From Pseudomonas capsici (GTDB lineage Bacteria > Pseudomonadota > Gammaproteobacteria > Pseudomonadales > Pseudomonadaceae), in the NCBI RefSeq assembly GCF_017165765.1, contig NZ_JAFGZD010000007.1, positions 186,001 to 250,000 of the forward strand: a stretch of 64,000 bases of DNA, in the 5' to 3' direction. Shown here in pieces: positions 33,638 through 43,600 of this stretch; the first letter of the stretch is position 1; each line of letters begins with the position of its first letter. The position numbers and the translations under genes are program-made. The notes under the pieces were generated by a model. That model was not told the origin of the DNA, searched no databases, and was given only the letters and a program-made list of their open reading frames with translations.

Positions 33638-34063
33638 ATGTGGCATCAATCCAGGATTACCCTCCGGGCCAGGCCCCGCGGGTTTCATCTGGTGACGGAC
33701 GAGATACTTGCAGGTTTGCCTGAACTGCGGGGTTGTCGAGTCGGATTGCTGCATTTGTGGCTGCAACATACCTCGGCTTCGTTGACCGTCAACGAGAATG
33801 CCGACCCGGCGGTACGTCGTGATTTCGAACGCTTTTTCAGCCGTCTGGTCCCAGAGGGTACTGCCGGATATGAACATAACGACGAAGGTCCTGACGATTT
33901 GCCGGCGCATTTCAAGGCCAGTTTGTTAGGCTGCCAGTTGGTTTTACCGGTAACGGCTGGGCGATTGGCGTTGGGCACCTGGCAAGGTGTTTATCTGGGT
34001 GAGCATCGAGAGGCTGGCGGTGCTCGCAATGTCCTTGCAACCCTCCAGGGTGAATGGACATGA
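33638..34063 (+). CDS. YjbQ/UPF0047 family protein
   Basis: A 141-residue member of the UPF0047 (YjbQ) family, with the signature '[39 protein letters not shown]', then '[21 protein letters not shown]' and '[13 protein letters not shown]'. Family members show weak thiamine phosphate synthase activity in complementation tests; the true role is not settled. I place the start at the ATG at 33638, with GGAG ten bases upstream. Conserved beside amtB and sutA in Pseudomonas. Confidence 0.87.
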   Translation: MWHQSRITLRARPRGFHLVTDEILAGLPELRGCRVGLLHLWLQHTSASLTVNENADPAVRRDFERFFSRLVPEGTAGYEHNDEGPDDLPAHFKASLLGCQLVLPVTAGRLALGTWQGVYLGEHREAGGARNVLATLQGEWT

Positions 34064-34161
34064 CCGCTGGTTTCAGCGGTGTTGAATTTTTTCCGACAGC
34101 CTTCGATTTTCAGGGCTGCTGGGCTATAACTAATCTGCTTTCGCAAGTCATGAGGTAGAAC

Positions 34162-34494
34162 ATGAGCGACGACGACAACGATAACGACGATCTGGTAGAC
34201 GATCTGGAAGGTGAGGACGACGGCGAGGAGCTTGCTGCTGCTCCTGAAGACGACGCTGCCGACTCTGATGATGGTGCTGAAGTCTCGGCTACTCCTGCCA
34301 AGGGCAAGTCCAAGGCTGCAGTTTCGGTCGATGAGCTTCCCAGTGTAGAAGCCAAGAACAAAGAGCGTGATGCTCTGGCCCGTGCGATGGAAGAATTCCT
34401 CGCCCGTGGTGGCAAGGTGCAGGAAGTGGAGGCCAATGTGGTCGCCGATCCGCCCAAGAAGCCGGACAACAAATACGGTAGCCGCCCTATCTAA
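34162..34494 (+). CDS. sutA: SutA, RNA polymerase-binding slow-growth regulator
   Basis: A 110-residue acidic protein: MSDDDNDNDDLVDDLEGEDDGEELAAAPEDD, a flexible acidic tail, followed by a central helix ('VEAKNKERDALARAMEEFLARGGKVQEVEANVVAD') and a short disordered end 'PPKKPDNKYGSRPI'. This is the pseudomonad SutA pattern; in P. aeruginosa it binds RNA polymerase and raises rRNA and ribosomal gene transcription in slow growth. A strong terminator follows. Confidence 0.87.
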   Translation: MSDDDNDNDDLVDDLEGEDDGEELAAAPEDDAADSDDGAEVSATPAKGKSKAAVSVDELPSVEAKNKERDALARAMEEFLARGGKVQEVEANVVADPPKKPDNKYGSRPI

Positions 34495-34512
34495 GGGGGC
34501 AATGGCCGTATG

Positions 34513-34546
34513 AGAAAAAGCCCGCTGTCGCTGCGGGCTTTTTCTT
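34513..34546 (+). terminator. Rho-independent terminator after sutA
   Basis: AGAAAAAGCCCGC (34513-34525) pairs with GCGGGCTTTTTCT (34533-34545) across a short loop. T-runs on both strands make it bidirectional, so it can also serve the convergent HAD-xerC-lysA string. Confidence 0.88.
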
Positions 34547-34560
34547 GGGCGATGCTTTTT

Positions 34561-34613
34561 GCAGGAGCGAATTCATTCGCGAATGAGCGGAGCGCCGCTC
34601 GATTGCTCCTACA
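34561..34613. repeat. REP-type palindrome
   Basis: GCAGGAGCGAATTCATTCGC begins a fold-back element that ends GATTGCTCCTAC. The outer arms GCAGGAGC/GCTCCTaC and the inner ATTCATTCGCGAATGA palindrome match the common Pseudomonas REP pattern, sharing the CATTCGCGAA core with 4743-4806. It overlaps the stop codon of the HAD gene (34609-34611). Confidence 0.8.
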
Positions 34614-35304
34614 GGCTCCAGCGTTGCAGTACCTCGGGCAACTGGGTCAGGCTGCTGATTTCGGCGTCCGGTCTTTTCTCGGGCTCCCAGACCTTGCCTT
34701 GCGGGTTGTACCAGATGGCCCGCAGACCGGCGCGCTGGGCACCTTCGATGTCGTCGCTGGGGTGATCGCCGATATGGACGGCGTTGGCGGCATCGCTATT
34801 GCCGCGCTTGAGCGCTTCGAGAAACGGGGCCGGGTCGGGTTTACCGATGCCCAGGTCTTCGGCGCACAGGGCGAAGGCGAAGTAGTCCGCCAGCCCCAGG
34901 CGGCGTACATCGGCATTGCCGTTGGTGATGACGCCCAGGGTGAAGGTCTTGGCGAGGATTTCCAGGGTTGGCTGCACTTCCGGGAAGATCTGCACCTGAT
35001 GCCGGGCATGCAGGAACACTTCAAAACTCTCGTCGGCCAGCTCCTGTGCCAGTGAAGCTTCATACCCCGCGTCCTGCAGGGCATGAAACAGCACCCGGCG
35101 TCTCAGGGCACTGATGCGGTGCTTGAGGGTCGGTTCGGCTTCGATCAGGCGTGAACGGATTTCCCACAGGTGTTCGATCGGCAATGGTCCGAGCCGGGGC
35201 GCGTGCTCGCCCAGCCAGTTGCGTAGCACCGTTTCGGCACTGGCGATGGCTGGAGCCGTGTCCCAGAGGGTGTCATCAAGATCGAAGGTAATGAGTTTAA
35301 TCAT
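34609..35304 (-). CDS. HAD-superfamily hydrolase, pyrimidine-nucleotidase-like
   Basis: A 231-residue haloacid dehalogenase-type phosphatase. Motif I '[12 protein letters not shown]' holds the nucleophile Asp and the acid/base Asp; motif II 'GVITNGNAD'; motif III lysine in '[10 protein letters not shown]'; motif IV '[17 protein letters not shown]'. Relatives include the FMN/riboflavin-precursor phosphatase YigB, which likewise sits beside xerC in E. coli, so that activity is a fair guess. Its start (35304) overlaps the end of xerC by 8 bases, and its stop lies within a REP element. Confidence 0.87.
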   Translation of the reverse strand: MIKLITFDLDDTLWDTAPAIASAETVLRNWLGEHAPRLGPLPIEHLWEIRSRLIEAEPTLKHRISALRRRVLFHALQDAGYEASLAQELADESFEVFLHARHQVQIFPEVQPTLEILAKTFTLGVITNGNADVRRLGLADYFAFALCAEDLGIGKPDPAPFLEALKRGNSDAANAVHIGDHPSDDIEGAQRAGLRAIWYNPQGKVWEPEKRPDAEISSLTQLPEVLQRWSL

Positions 35305-36196
35305 CGGCAGTTCCTTTGCGTCTGGCACGGGGGTGGGCACTGTCGTACACGCTGGCCAGATGTTGAAAGTCCAGGTGGGTATAGATTTGCGTAGTCTTGA
35401 TGTCGGCGTGGCCAAGCAGCTCCTGCACGGCGCGCAGATCCTGTGAGGATTCCAGCAGGTGGCTGGCGAAGGAATGGCGCAGCATGTGCGGGTGCAGGTT
35501 TTGCCCCAGCTCGCGCTCCCCGGCAGTCTTGACCCGCAGCTGGATTGCCCTTGGCCCCAGTCGTCGGCCTTGCTGGCTGACGAATACCGCATCGTCCTGC
35601 GGGTTGGCCAGGGCGCGCAGAGGCAGCCAGGTTTCCAGCGCCTGACGGGCCTTGCTGCCCACCGGAAGCACACGGGTCTTGCTGCCTTTGCCGAGCACCT
35701 GAACCAGCCCGTCGCGCAGGTCCAGTTGATCGAGATTCAGGCTGGTAAGCTCTGACAGGCGCAGCCCCGAGGAATACAGCAGTTCCAGGATGGCCTGATC
35801 GCGATGAGCCAGAAAATCATCCTCGACTGCGCCGTCCAGCAGTTGCGAAGTGCGGTCGGTGTCGAGGGTCTTGGGCAGTCGCTTTTCGCCTTTGGGCGGT
35901 GCCAGGCCATTGGCCGGGTCGTGTTCGCACAGGCCTTCGCGGCACAGGTATTTGTAGAGTCCGCGCACCGCCGACAGCATGCGCGCCAGGCTGCGTGAAG
36001 ACTGACCTTGCTGATGCTGGCGGGCAATGAAGCTGCGCAGGTGCTGGATATCCAGGTCCGCCCAGCTGGAGATGCTGGATTTCCTGCTGAATTCGAGCAC
36101 CTTGTTCAGGTCGCGCCGATAGGCTTCCAGCGTATGGGGCGACACCTGACGCTCACTGCGCAGGTGCGTGCAGTAGGCGTCCAGATGCTGTTCCAT
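35297..36196 (-). CDS. xerC: Tyrosine recombinase XerC
   Basis: A 299-residue tyrosine recombinase that, with XerD, resolves chromosome dimers at dif. The N-terminal SAM-like domain is followed by the catalytic domain with Arg in '[13 protein letters not shown]', '[40 protein letters not shown]' containing HxxR, the later His and the Tyr nucleophile. It is in the conserved dapF-DUF484-xerC-HAD order shared with E. coli, and called sss in P. aeruginosa. Confidence 0.95.
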   Translation of the reverse strand: MEQHLDAYCTHLRSERQVSPHTLEAYRRDLNKVLEFSRKSSISSWADLDIQHLRSFIARQHQQGQSSRSLARMLSAVRGLYKYLCREGLCEHDPANGLAPPKGEKRLPKTLDTDRTSQLLDGAVEDDFLAHRDQAILELLYSSGLRLSELTSLNLDQLDLRDGLVQVLGKGSKTRVLPVGSKARQALETWLPLRALANPQDDAVFVSQQGRRLGPRAIQLRVKTAGERELGQNLHPHMLRHSFASHLLESSQDLRAVQELLGHADIKTTQIYTHLDFQHLASVYDSAHPRARRKGTADD

Positions 36197-36198
36197 GC

Positions 36199-36933
36199 CT
36201 AGCGAACCGAGCGTAGCGAGTGAGTGAAGCGTGGCAGCAGGCGGCTCAGAACGTCAGCGATATAACTGAGGAACAGGGTGCCGACCGAGCTTTTATAGTG
36301 CTGCGGATCGCGGCTGCCAATGGCAAGTACACCGTGCAGGCCCAGATGATTCAGGGTCACGATGGCGGTGGAACCGACATCCTTGCTTTGTTCTTCGCCG
36401 AACAGGAAGGTCAGTTCATGCTCGCGCAATGCGCCGCACACGGTTTTCTCGCCGATCAGGCCGCCAATGGCTTTCTGCGCATCGGCACTGCTGACCCAGC
36501 GACCGATGGGCATCGGGTTGTCACTGAACAGCACCAGGCTGACAAAGGGCACCTTGAATTCCTGACGCAGGCTGTCTTCCACCGCAATGATCAGTTCGTC
36601 CAGGCTGGTGGCGTCCATCATGGCGAGGTTGAGGCGGCGGGTTTTCTCGAACAGGCGGTCGTTGTCGCGGGCGACATCCATCAACTGCGAAAGCCGATGG
36701 CGCATTTCGATATTGCGTTCACGCAGCAGCTTGAGCTGCCGCTCGACCAGCGAGACGGTATCGCCGCGCTGGTGAGGGATGCGCATCGACACCAGCAATT
36801 CGTCGTGCTCGGCGAAGAAATCCGGTTGTTTGAGCAGGAAAGCGATAACCGCCTCTGCTTCAAGGTTTGGCACTGCGCTATCGGCAGGCGATTCGCTGGT
36901 GGTTTCGGTTGAAGCCGGAGGCTGATCGGTCAT
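36199..36933 (-). CDS. DUF484 (GAF-like) family protein
   Basis: A 244-residue protein of the DUF484/YigA family, full length. After an acidic start it has '[76 protein letters not shown]', a helical coiled-coil section, then a GAF-like domain ('[35 protein letters not shown]'). The ligand and role are unknown. It lies between dapF and xerC with only two bases to xerC, so the genes are translated from one message. Confidence 0.88.
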   Translation of the reverse strand: MTDQPPASTETTSESPADSAVPNLEAEAVIAFLLKQPDFFAEHDELLVSMRIPHQRGDTVSLVERQLKLLRERNIEMRHRLSQLMDVARDNDRLFEKTRRLNLAMMDATSLDELIIAVEDSLRQEFKVPFVSLVLFSDNPMPIGRWVSSADAQKAIGGLIGEKTVCGALREHELTFLFGEEQSKDVGSTAIVTLNHLGLHGVLAIGSRDPQHYKSSVGTLFLSYIADVLSRLLPRFTHSLRSVR

Positions 36934-36946
36934 CGCATTTGCTCAC

Positions 36947-37777
36947 TCATAAACGAACTTGGCCTTCGTAAACCCGTACTGCCGGGCCTGTCATCATGAC
37001 AGGATGCCCCGGACCTGCCCACTCGATGGACAGGCGTCCGCCGGGCAGGTCGATCAACAGGGGCGAATCCATCCAGCCCTGGCTGATGGCCGCGACGGCA
37101 GCAGCACAGGCACCGGTGCCGCAGGCCTGGGTTTCACCCGCGCCGCGCTCCCAGACGCGCAACTGCGCACGCTGACGATCGATGACGTGAAGAAAGCCGA
37201 CATTGACCCGTGCCGGGAAGCGCGGGTGATGTTCGATTTTCGGACCCAGCTCATGTACCGGCGCGCCGTTGATGTCGTCCACCCGCAGGACCGCATGGGG
37301 GTTGCCCATGGAAACTGCAGCCAGCTCGACGTTCTGGCCGTCGACATCGACGTTGTAGCTCAGTGCCTGAGCGGGTGCCGTGAACGGAATATCCTGTGGA
37401 GCCAGGCGTGGCGGGCCCATGTCGACGCTGATCTGCCCGTCGTTGCGGACATCCAGTTCGATAATGCCGCTCTTGGTCTCGACGCGGATCTGGCGCTTGG
37501 CCGTGAGGCGCTTGTCCAGCACGAATCGCGCGAAGCAGCGGGCACCGTTGCCACACTGCTCCACTTCGGAGCCGTCGGAGTTGAAGATCCGGTAACGGAA
37601 ATCCACGTCCGGGTTGCTCGGCGCTTCGACGATCAGCAACTGATCGAAACCGATACCGGTATGCCGGTCGCCCCATTGTTTGGCGTGCTTGGGCAAGATA
37701 TGCGCGTGCTGACTCACCAGGTCCAGGACCATGAAGTCGTTACCCAGCCCATGCATCTTGGTAAAACGCAGCAGCAT
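36947..37777 (-). CDS. dapF: Diaminopimelate epimerase
   Basis: A 276-residue cofactor-free epimerase that turns LL- into meso-diaminopimelate for lysine and peptidoglycan. The two catalytic cysteines lie in '[14 protein letters not shown]' and '[17 protein letters not shown]'. '[14 protein letters not shown]' is the N-terminal signature. The stop of lysA lies 5 bases ahead of the start, so lysA and dapF are translated in tandem. Confidence 0.96.
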   Translation of the reverse strand: MLLRFTKMHGLGNDFMVLDLVSQHAHILPKHAKQWGDRHTGIGFDQLLIVEAPSNPDVDFRYRIFNSDGSEVEQCGNGARCFARFVLDKRLTAKRQIRVETKSGIIELDVRNDGQISVDMGPPRLAPQDIPFTAPAQALSYNVDVDGQNVELAAVSMGNPHAVLRVDDINGAPVHELGPKIEHHPRFPARVNVGFLHVIDRQRAQLRVWERGAGETQACGTGACAAAVAAISQGWMDSPLLIDLPGGRLSIEWAGPGHPVMMTGPAVRVYEGQVRL

Positions 37778-37781
37778 GGGT

Positions 37782-39029
37782 TTACTCCGGCAGCAGGCTT
37801 TCGCCAGCGAACAGCTCGGTCACGGTTTCGCGACGACGCACTTCAAAGGCTTGTGAACCATCCACCAGCACTTCGGCGGTACGGCCACGGGTGTTGTAGT
37901 TCGAACTCATGACAAAACCATAGGCACCGGCCGAGTGAACAGCCAGCAAATCGCCTTCCGCCAGGGCCAGATCGCGGCCTTTGGCCAGGAAGTCGCCGGT
38001 TTCGCAGATCGGGCCGACGATGTCATAGGTGCGTGCCACACCATCACGTGGGCGCACGGCCGTGACATCCATCCAGGCCTGATACAGCGCCGGACGGATC
38101 AGGTCGTTCATGGCCGCATCGACGATGGCGAAATCCTTGTGCCCGGTGTGCTTGAGGTATTCGACCTGAGTCAGCAGCACGCCGGCATTGGCCACGATGA
38201 AGCGGCCCGGTTCGAACATCAGCCCCAGGTCACGCCCGGCAAGGCGCTCGCGCACGGCCTTGATGTAGTCGGCCGCCAGTGGTGGCTCTTCGTCACGATA
38301 ACGCACGCCCAGACCGCCGCCCAGATCGATATGACGCAAGTGGATGCCGCAGTCGCCAAGGCGATCCACCAGATCCAGCAGGCGGTCCAGTGCATCGATG
38401 AAGGGTTCCAGGGTCGTCAGTTGCGAGCCGATATGGCAGTCGACACCCAGGACTTCCAGGTTCGGCAACTGCGAGGCGCGAACGTAGACGTCTTCGGCGT
38501 CCGCAATGGCGATGCCGAACTTGTTTTCCTTGAGGCCGGTGGAAATGTACGGGTGAGTGCCCGCATCCACATCCGGATTGACCCGCAGAGAGATCGGAGC
38601 ACGAACGTTCAGTTCGGCCGCCACGACCTGCAGGCGCTCGAGTTCGTCGGTGGACTCGACGTTGAAGCAGTGCACCCCGACTTCAAGGGCGCGGCGCATG
38701 TCTTCACGGGTCTTGCCGACACCGGAGAACACGATCTTGTCGGCTTTGCCACCGGCTGCCAGCACACGCTCCAGTTCGCCACGGGAAACGATGTCGAAAC
38801 CGGCACCCAGACGCGCCAGGACATTGAGTACGCCCAGGTTGGAGTTGGCTTTCACGGCGAAGCACACCAGATGCGGCATGCCGCTCAGGGCGTCGGCGTA
38901 GGCACGGTATTGCGCTTCGATGTGAGCGCGGGAATAGACATAGGTCGGCGTGCCGAAACGCTCGGCAATGGCAGACAAGGCTACTCCTTCCGCGAACAGC
39001 TCACCGTCGCGGTAGTTGAAGGCGTCCAT
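37782..39029 (-). CDS. lysA: Diaminopimelate decarboxylase
   Basis: A 415-residue PLP enzyme for the last step of lysine synthesis. '[39 protein letters not shown]' contains the PLP lysine; '[12 protein letters not shown]' and '[16 protein letters not shown]' are further fold-III decarboxylase signatures, and the active-site cysteine is in '[16 protein letters not shown]'. It follows lptM (10 bases) and precedes dapF. Confidence 0.96.
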   Translation of the reverse strand: MDAFNYRDGELFAEGVALSAIAERFGTPTYVYSRAHIEAQYRAYADALSGMPHLVCFAVKANSNLGVLNVLARLGAGFDIVSRGELERVLAAGGKADKIVFSGVGKTREDMRRALEVGVHCFNVESTDELERLQVVAAELNVRAPISLRVNPDVDAGTHPYISTGLKENKFGIAIADAEDVYVRASQLPNLEVLGVDCHIGSQLTTLEPFIDALDRLLDLVDRLGDCGIHLRHIDLGGGLGVRYRDEEPPLAADYIKAVRERLAGRDLGLMFEPGRFIVANAGVLLTQVEYLKHTGHKDFAIVDAAMNDLIRPALYQAWMDVTAVRPRDGVARTYDIVGPICETGDFLAKGRDLALAEGDLLAVHSAGAYGFVMSSNYNTRGRTAEVLVDGSQAFEVRRRETVTELFAGESLLPE

Positions 39030-39038
39030 GTAATTCCC

Positions 39039-39185
39039 TTAAAGATGCTTGTGCGATTGCGATTTGGCTTGTTCGTCGGATGATTTGTTGTCATCGGGCA
39101 GGTAGAGCGGGCCTTTCTGGCCGCACGCAGTGACAAGACAAGCGACCGCGACGAGCGCAGCAAGCGAAGAGATCAGGCGCTTCAT
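39039..39185 (-). CDS. lptM: LptM/LppL small lipoprotein
   Basis: A 48-residue lipoprotein precursor: MKRLISSLAALVAVACLVTACGQKGPLYLPDD. The lipobox is VTAC with the lipidated cysteine at 21. 'CGQKGPLYLP' is the LptM signature; the protein helps LptD mature in the outer membrane LPS export machine. The frame is open far upstream, but the signal peptide fixes the start at 39185. It leads the lptM-lysA-dapF string. Confidence 0.9.
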   Translation of the reverse strand: MKRLISSLAALVAVACLVTACGQKGPLYLPDDNKSSDEQAKSQSHKHL

Positions 39186-39402
39186 GGCGAAATCCTTTGT
39201 AAAAGCATTAATTGCGCCCGAGTATACCGGCCACCCGGCGGCTTGCCTATGCAGGTTCCCACCCGTCCGGCGGGCCCTTGACGTTATCGTTCGCCATGAA
39301 CGGCTACAGGGCGCGTCTGGCGGGTATGTTTTGCATTTGCCTTGCGGCGTCCGTATCTTGCGACCCTGTGTCATAAGCAGAAATTTTTTCGAGGTTCCCG
39401 TA

Positions 39403-39735
39403 ATGAGTTTGACCAAAGCCCGTTTTCACGATCTGGTGGATGCTACCCAGCAAGCGCTGGAAGACATTTTCGACGAGAGCGATCTGGATCTGGACCTTGA
39501 AAACTCTGCTGGCGTACTGACCGTAAAGTTCGAGAACGGCACCCAGCTCATCTTCAGTCGCCAGGAGCCGTTGCGTCAGCTCTGGCTGGCTGCGCGTGGG
39601 GGTGGCTTTCATTTTGACTACGACGAAGAAACCAGCCGCTGGGTATGCGACAGCAGCGACGAGTTGCTGAGCGAGATGCTGGTACGCATCACTCAGGAGC
39701 AGGCTGGTGTCGAGCTGGATTTCGACGAGATCTGA
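39403..39735 (+). CDS. cyaY: Frataxin-like iron-sulfur assembly protein CyaY
   Basis: A 110-residue frataxin homologue. The acidic first helix 'ALEDIFDESDLDLDLENSAGVLTVKF' supplies the iron-binding surface, followed by 'GTQLIFSRQEPLRQLWLAARGGGFHFDYDEETSRWVCDSS'. CyaY binds IscS and modulates Fe-S cluster assembly. It is divergent from lptM-lysA, as in many gamma-proteobacteria. The start at 39403 follows GAGGTTCC. Confidence 0.94.
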   Translation: MSLTKARFHDLVDATQQALEDIFDESDLDLDLENSAGVLTVKFENGTQLIFSRQEPLRQLWLAARGGGFHFDYDEETSRWVCDSSDELLSEMLVRITQEQAGVELDFDEI

Positions 39736-39737
39736 TC

Positions 39738-39980
39738 GTGACCGACAACACCGCACCCGTCCGGCCACCCAAGCCGCTGTTCAGCAACGTCAGTCCTGCC
39801 GTGCCTTCGCCCTGCGTCAGCCTGTGCCGGCTCGACGAGCAGAAAGTCTGCCTGGGCTGTTTTCGTCATGTGGAAGACATTCGCGAATGGCGCTCGGCCG
39901 ACGATGACCGACGCCGACAGATTTGTCGCAATGCCGACCAGCGCCGGATGCTTGCCGAGGAGAGCCGCATCGCAGGCTAA
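39738..39980 (+). CDS. DUF1289 family cysteine protein
   Basis: An 80-residue protein with the DUF1289 core 'VPSPCVSLCRLDEQKVCLGCFRHVEDIREWRSADDDRRRQI', whose four cysteines (CxxxC...CxxC) look like a metal or Fe-S site. The start is GTG at 39738, two bases after the cyaY stop, so the two genes are probably translated together, which may hint at a link to Fe-S metabolism. Function not established. Confidence 0.82.
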   Translation: MTDNTAPVRPPKPLFSNVSPAVPSPCVSLCRLDEQKVCLGCFRHVEDIREWRSADDDRRRQICRNADQRRMLAEESRIAG

Positions 39981-40052
39981 CGCCTTGTCGGGTTGTGTAT
40001 TTATTGGCTGATGTTAATGTCAGAACCTGCTTCTCTAGATAGAGAGGCCTGT

Positions 40053-40086
40053 CAAAACCCCGCCGGATCGGCGGGGTTTTGCTTTT
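40053..40086 (+). terminator. Rho-independent terminator before rnk
   Basis: CAAAACCCCGCC pairs with GGCGGGGTTTTG over a five-base loop, with a further T-rich tail. It ends the cyaY-DUF1289 transcript and isolates rnk. Confidence 0.88.
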
Positions 40087-40117
40087 GTTGCGCAGAAGAA
40101 AGGAGACTGCCCGAATC

Positions 40118-40525
40118 ATGAACACCGCACCTTCCATTATCCTCACCCGGCTCGATGTCCAGCGTCTTGAGCGCCTCATCGATAGCCAGACGCAGTCCAG
40201 CCCTGGCATCGAGGCCCTGCAGGCCGAACTGGACCGTGCCGAACAGATCGTCGGTCACGATGAAGTGCCTGCCGGGCTGGTAACCATGAATTCGCGTGTG
40301 CATTGTCGTGAGGAGGGCAGTGGCAAGGATTATCACCTCAAACTGGTCTACCCGCAGGACGCGGGTGCCGAAGGCACGGTTTCGGTCCTGGCCCCGGTAG
40401 GCTCGGCCCTGCTGGGCCTGCAGGTCGGCCAACACATCGACTGGCCAGCCCCTGGCGGCAAGACCCTCAAGCTCACCCTGCTGGCGGTGGAATCTCAGCC
40501 GGAGGCGGAGGGAGGTAAGTTTTAA
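40118..40525 (+). CDS. rnk: Nucleoside diphosphate kinase regulator Rnk
   Basis: A 135-residue GreA-like protein: N-terminal antiparallel coiled coil ('LTRLDVQRLERLIDS...IEALQAELDRAEQIVGHDEVPAGLVTMNSRV') and a C-terminal FKBP-like domain ('YPQDAGAEGTVSVLAPVGSALLGLQVGQHIDWPAPGGKTLKLTLLAVE'). Rnk binds RNA polymerase near the secondary channel; in P. aeruginosa it affects Ndk and alginate. Start at 40118, after AAGGAGA. Confidence 0.9.
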   Translation: MNTAPSIILTRLDVQRLERLIDSQTQSSPGIEALQAELDRAEQIVGHDEVPAGLVTMNSRVHCREEGSGKDYHLKLVYPQDAGAEGTVSVLAPVGSALLGLQVGQHIDWPAPGGKTLKLTLLAVESQPEAEGGKF

Positions 40526-40571
40526 GTTACAAGCTGTAAGCGGCAAGCTTTTGACTTGTAGCTTGTAGCTA
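40523..40571. repeat. 'Tacaagct'-type palindromic repeat
   Basis: An imperfect palindrome built of TACAAGCT / AGCTTGTA units, related in sequence to the element at 59991-60044. It overlaps the last bases of rnk and supplies the stop codon of cyaA (40569-40571). Such elements are scattered between genes in Pseudomonas and can act as terminator-like stems between convergent genes. Confidence 0.7.
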
Positions 40572-43415
40572 CTGCCTTTCCATCTCCTCGTTCAGGGCCT
40601 TTTCCAGCTCTGCCTTGTGCCGCAGGAACAGGATGCTTTGCCCGTGTCCATCATCGAGCAGGCCTGAGAGGTCTAGGTCGGTGATGTAGCAGCGGTAGCG
40701 TTGCGGTTCCTGACGGCGTTCGAGGATCTGTTGGGCAACCACGGCAAACAGTTGGTCGCCATGCTCCAGTTCCGAGAACTCGCTGTTGTCGCAATACAGC
40801 GTGACGTTCAACTGGCCCGGCGAGGTTTCTTCGATAATCGCCTGTACGTCGTAGTACGGCTTGTCCGCAGCGGTCGGTGCGGGGCGGGTTTCGATGCGTC
40901 GGGCGCGGCCTGCGCCTGATGGCAATACCTGGTAATACAGCATGTCCAGCAAGACGGGTTCTGCCGGGTTATCCAGTGGCAGGGATGCGCCGCGTCGATA
41001 AACCAGTGAATGGAAGAAACGCTGCAGAGGCAACAGCAGGCTCTGTTCGTCGTGATAGGGCAAGCGCTGATGCCAGAGCGCATTGTGTTCGTCGAGCACA
41101 TACAGGTCGGCGTCCGGCTCGTTGACCCGATAGAACACTTGGATACATTCCGGCTGCCCATAGGGCAGGATCAGCGCCAGATCGTGATCGTCCAGGGCTT
41201 GCGGGTCCAGATGCAGCGGGCTGTAGAGCGGCGATTCCTCGCCCAGATAATTGAACAGCCCCGCCAGACTGTTGACCACCACATGACCCACTTGGCCGGG
41301 AGTCATCTTCAGCACGTGATACTGCTGCTGCACCTGGATCAGGTAGCGATGGTTCAGGCCTCTGGCGAGCAGCAACTGGGCGGTATTGATCAGTTCTTCG
41401 ACCCGCTGCGCGATGGCTGGAGCGCGGTTGTGGCAGAAACAGCGTACACGTATACGCGGCTGATTATCGCCCTCGGGCAGATTGCTCAGCAGTTCGCTCA
41501 TGCAGTCGAGCAGCGCATGAGGCCCGTCGTAGCGGCTGACCAGCGTTTCGTTCCAACTGTTGAGAGTGATCTGATCCAGCGTCAGCACCAGGTTTTCCCG
41601 CACGCCTGCATAGCTGAGCGAGTCGGTGCGCTCGGTCGTCATCAGGATATTCAGATCGCGATGGTGCCTGAGCGGATCGACGCCCACGTTCACCAGCAGC
41701 AATATTTCATTGGGCACGCTGGGTTTGAGCAGGTATTCGTCGCTGACTTCGCTCAGTGGCAGCGGGATCGTCTGTTGCAGGGCTCCCAGCAGATTGAACA
41801 GCTCGAACTCGCTCAGATCGCTGGAGCCCGGATGCAAGGCCAGTCGGGTGCTGGTGTCGATCACGCCATTGCGATGGCACCAGGTCAGCAGTTCTAGCAG
41901 CTCCCGGCTGCGCTTGATGGGCGAGAAGTTCTGCCATTCCTGAACGCCCAGGTTGCCGTTATACAAGGCCCACTGGTTTTTCCCCGGCTCGCGTTTGTTG
42001 GGCGAATGCACCAGTGTCAGCGTGTCTTCAGCCAGGTCGGGTGCGATGCCCGGGTTGATGAACTCGACCTTGCCGGCCTTGCGTTCGAAGGCGGCATACA
42101 GGCGTCGGCCCAGCACGCTGACATCGCGGGCCGTGATGGCGTTGGGTGCGTTTTGCGTGCGGGCGAACTGCACCAGGAAGCGATAGCTGTAATTCAGCTC
42201 GTTGACCAGCGAGCGGCGTTCATGGGCCACCTGCCGGACTTTCCACTGGCTGCGACTGTCCAGCAGCGCCAGTTGTCGTTCATCCCAGCCCCATTCCCGG
42301 GTCAGGCGCTCCAGCAACAGGCGCTGCCAGCTATTGCTGCGTTGGCGAGCCGGGCCGGTAAGCTTTTTGTTGACCTTCAGATACAGGCTGCGACGTACCA
42401 GCTCCAGCCGCTCCGATTCGCCGCGGGCCTGCAGATGCTCTTCGATCCGCTGGTACACGACCATGTAAGGGTCAAGTTCGTCCAGGTCCAGTCTGTTGGC
42501 GAATACGGCCTGCTTGAAGCGCAGGCTCAAGCACTGAACGCGTGGGTGCTCGCTGGAGTAGACCTCGATCAGCAACAGCTTGAGGACGGACTTGTAAGGC
42601 GATTCGATGCCTTTGAACAGTTGCCAGAGCCCCGCGCCGATGAATTCGCCGGGCGGAATGTGGGTCATGGGGCCAAGGTCGAGCACTTCGTCGGCGCGAA
42701 TGAAACGTTTGGACAGCAACGTGTGGGTGTATTCGGCGTAGCGTTCTTCTTCATAGACCGGCACCAGCCACCACATGGGCGTACGACCGGCGAGCCAGAT
42801 GGCGGTGCGGTAGAACTCATCCAGCAGCAGATAGTGCTGGCTTGTGCCGCAATCATCGGAACTGAGCTGGGTGTCGCGATCTCCGGCCCGGAAACGTTGC
42901 GCGTCGATCAGAAAGAAATGCGCTTCTGCCCCCATGGACTCGGCCCAGGTTTCCAGCGCCTGACACTTCCTGCGCAGCTCGGCGATGGCTTCCGGGGCCA
43001 GATCCGAGTCGTGGCAGACCCAGACGTCCATATCGCTCTGCTCGGCCTGGGCCAGGGTTCCGAGGCTGCCCATCAGGAACAGGCCGTGGATGGGCTGTGG
43101 TGGATTGCCGTGGCGGGCCTTGTAGGAAAAGGAGCGGGTCAGCCGCTGTGCTTCTGCCAGCGCCAGGGCATCGGGCTCGTAATGAGAGACGCCTGCGGGT
43201 GTGCTGCCGGAAACATAGCCGGGCAGCAGTGGATGATTGACATGAAAGCATAGTGGCAGCAGCGTCAGCACGCTCTGCTGGCGCGTCGAAAGCCCTTCCA
43301 TGGCACGGGCATACCGCCCGTCATTGAGAGTCAGGAAGCGGTTACGTAGCTGGCTGAGCACCTTGCGGTCGATGCCCTCATCCAGGTCGGGACGAATTTC
43401 AGGATTACGCGTCAT
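40569..43415 (-). CDS. cyaA: Class I adenylate cyclase
   Basis: A 948-residue enterobacterial-type adenylate cyclase making cyclic AMP for Vfr/CRP signalling. The N-terminal catalytic half has the nucleotidyltransferase signature 'GLFLMGSLGTLAQAEQSDMDVWVCHD' (GS...DxD), with the following 'EFYRTAIWLAGRTPMWWLVP' and 'LWQLFKGIESPYKSVLKLLLIEVY'. The C-terminal half is regulatory. Slightly longer than E. coli CyaA (848) but normal for Pseudomonas. The stop codon lies in a palindromic repeat shared with the convergent rnk end. Confidence 0.95.
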   Translation of the reverse strand: MTRNPEIRPDLDEGIDRKVLSQLRNRFLTLNDGRYARAMEGLSTRQQSVLTLLPLCFHVNHPLLPGYVSGSTPAGVSHYEPDALALAEAQRLTRSFSYKARHGNPPQPIHGLFLMGSLGTLAQAEQSDMDVWVCHDSDLAPEAIAELRRKCQALETWAESMGAEAHFFLIDAQRFRAGDRDTQLSSDDCGTSQHYLLLDEFYRTAIWLAGRTPMWWLVPVYEEERYAEYTHTLLSKRFIRADEVLDLGPMTHIPPGEFIGAGLWQLFKGIESPYKSVLKLLLIEVYSSEHPRVQCLSLRFKQAVFANRLDLDELDPYMVVYQRIEEHLQARGESERLELVRRSLYLKVNKKLTGPARQRSNSWQRLLLERLTREWGWDERQLALLDSRSQWKVRQVAHERRSLVNELNYSYRFLVQFARTQNAPNAITARDVSVLGRRLYAAFERKAGKVEFINPGIAPDLAEDTLTLVHSPNKREPGKNQWALYNGNLGVQEWQNFSPIKRSRELLELLTWCHRNGVIDTSTRLALHPGSSDLSEFELFNLLGALQQTIPLPLSEVSDEYLLKPSVPNEILLLVNVGVDPLRHHRDLNILMTTERTDSLSYAGVRENLVLTLDQITLNSWNETLVSRYDGPHALLDCMSELLSNLPEGDNQPRIRVRCFCHNRAPAIAQRVEELINTAQLLLARGLNHRYLIQVQQQYHVLKMTPGQVGHVVVNSLAGLFNYLGEESPLYSPLHLDPQALDDHDLALILPYGQPECIQVFYRVNEPDADLYVLDEHNALWHQRLPYHDEQSLLLPLQRFFHSLVYRRGASLPLDNPAEPVLLDMLYYQVLPSGAGRARRIETRPAPTAADKPYYDVQAIIEETSPGQLNVTLYCDNSEFSELEHGDQLFAVVAQQILERRQEPQRYRCYITDLDLSGLLDDGHGQSILFLRHKAELEKALNEEMERQ

Positions 43416-43600
43416 CGCAACTCAAGCATCTGGCCTGCGCAGGCGTTGAAGTGGTTAGCAGATGGCGAAGAAGACTACAGCCCAAGAGGATACATGCACG
43501 GTAGGGTTATTATTCTGACGCCGGTTTTCTATCGGCTTACATTCCCATAAATGGAGGGCCTGCTGCACCTTTTTGTTTGCGCGACAGGCCCGGCGGCTTT

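Noticed and set aside
43555..43591. GGGCCTG/CAGGCCC inverted repeat after the TIGR02647 gene as a terminator
   Set aside because: The loop is over 20 bases and there is no T-run on either strand, so support is too weak.
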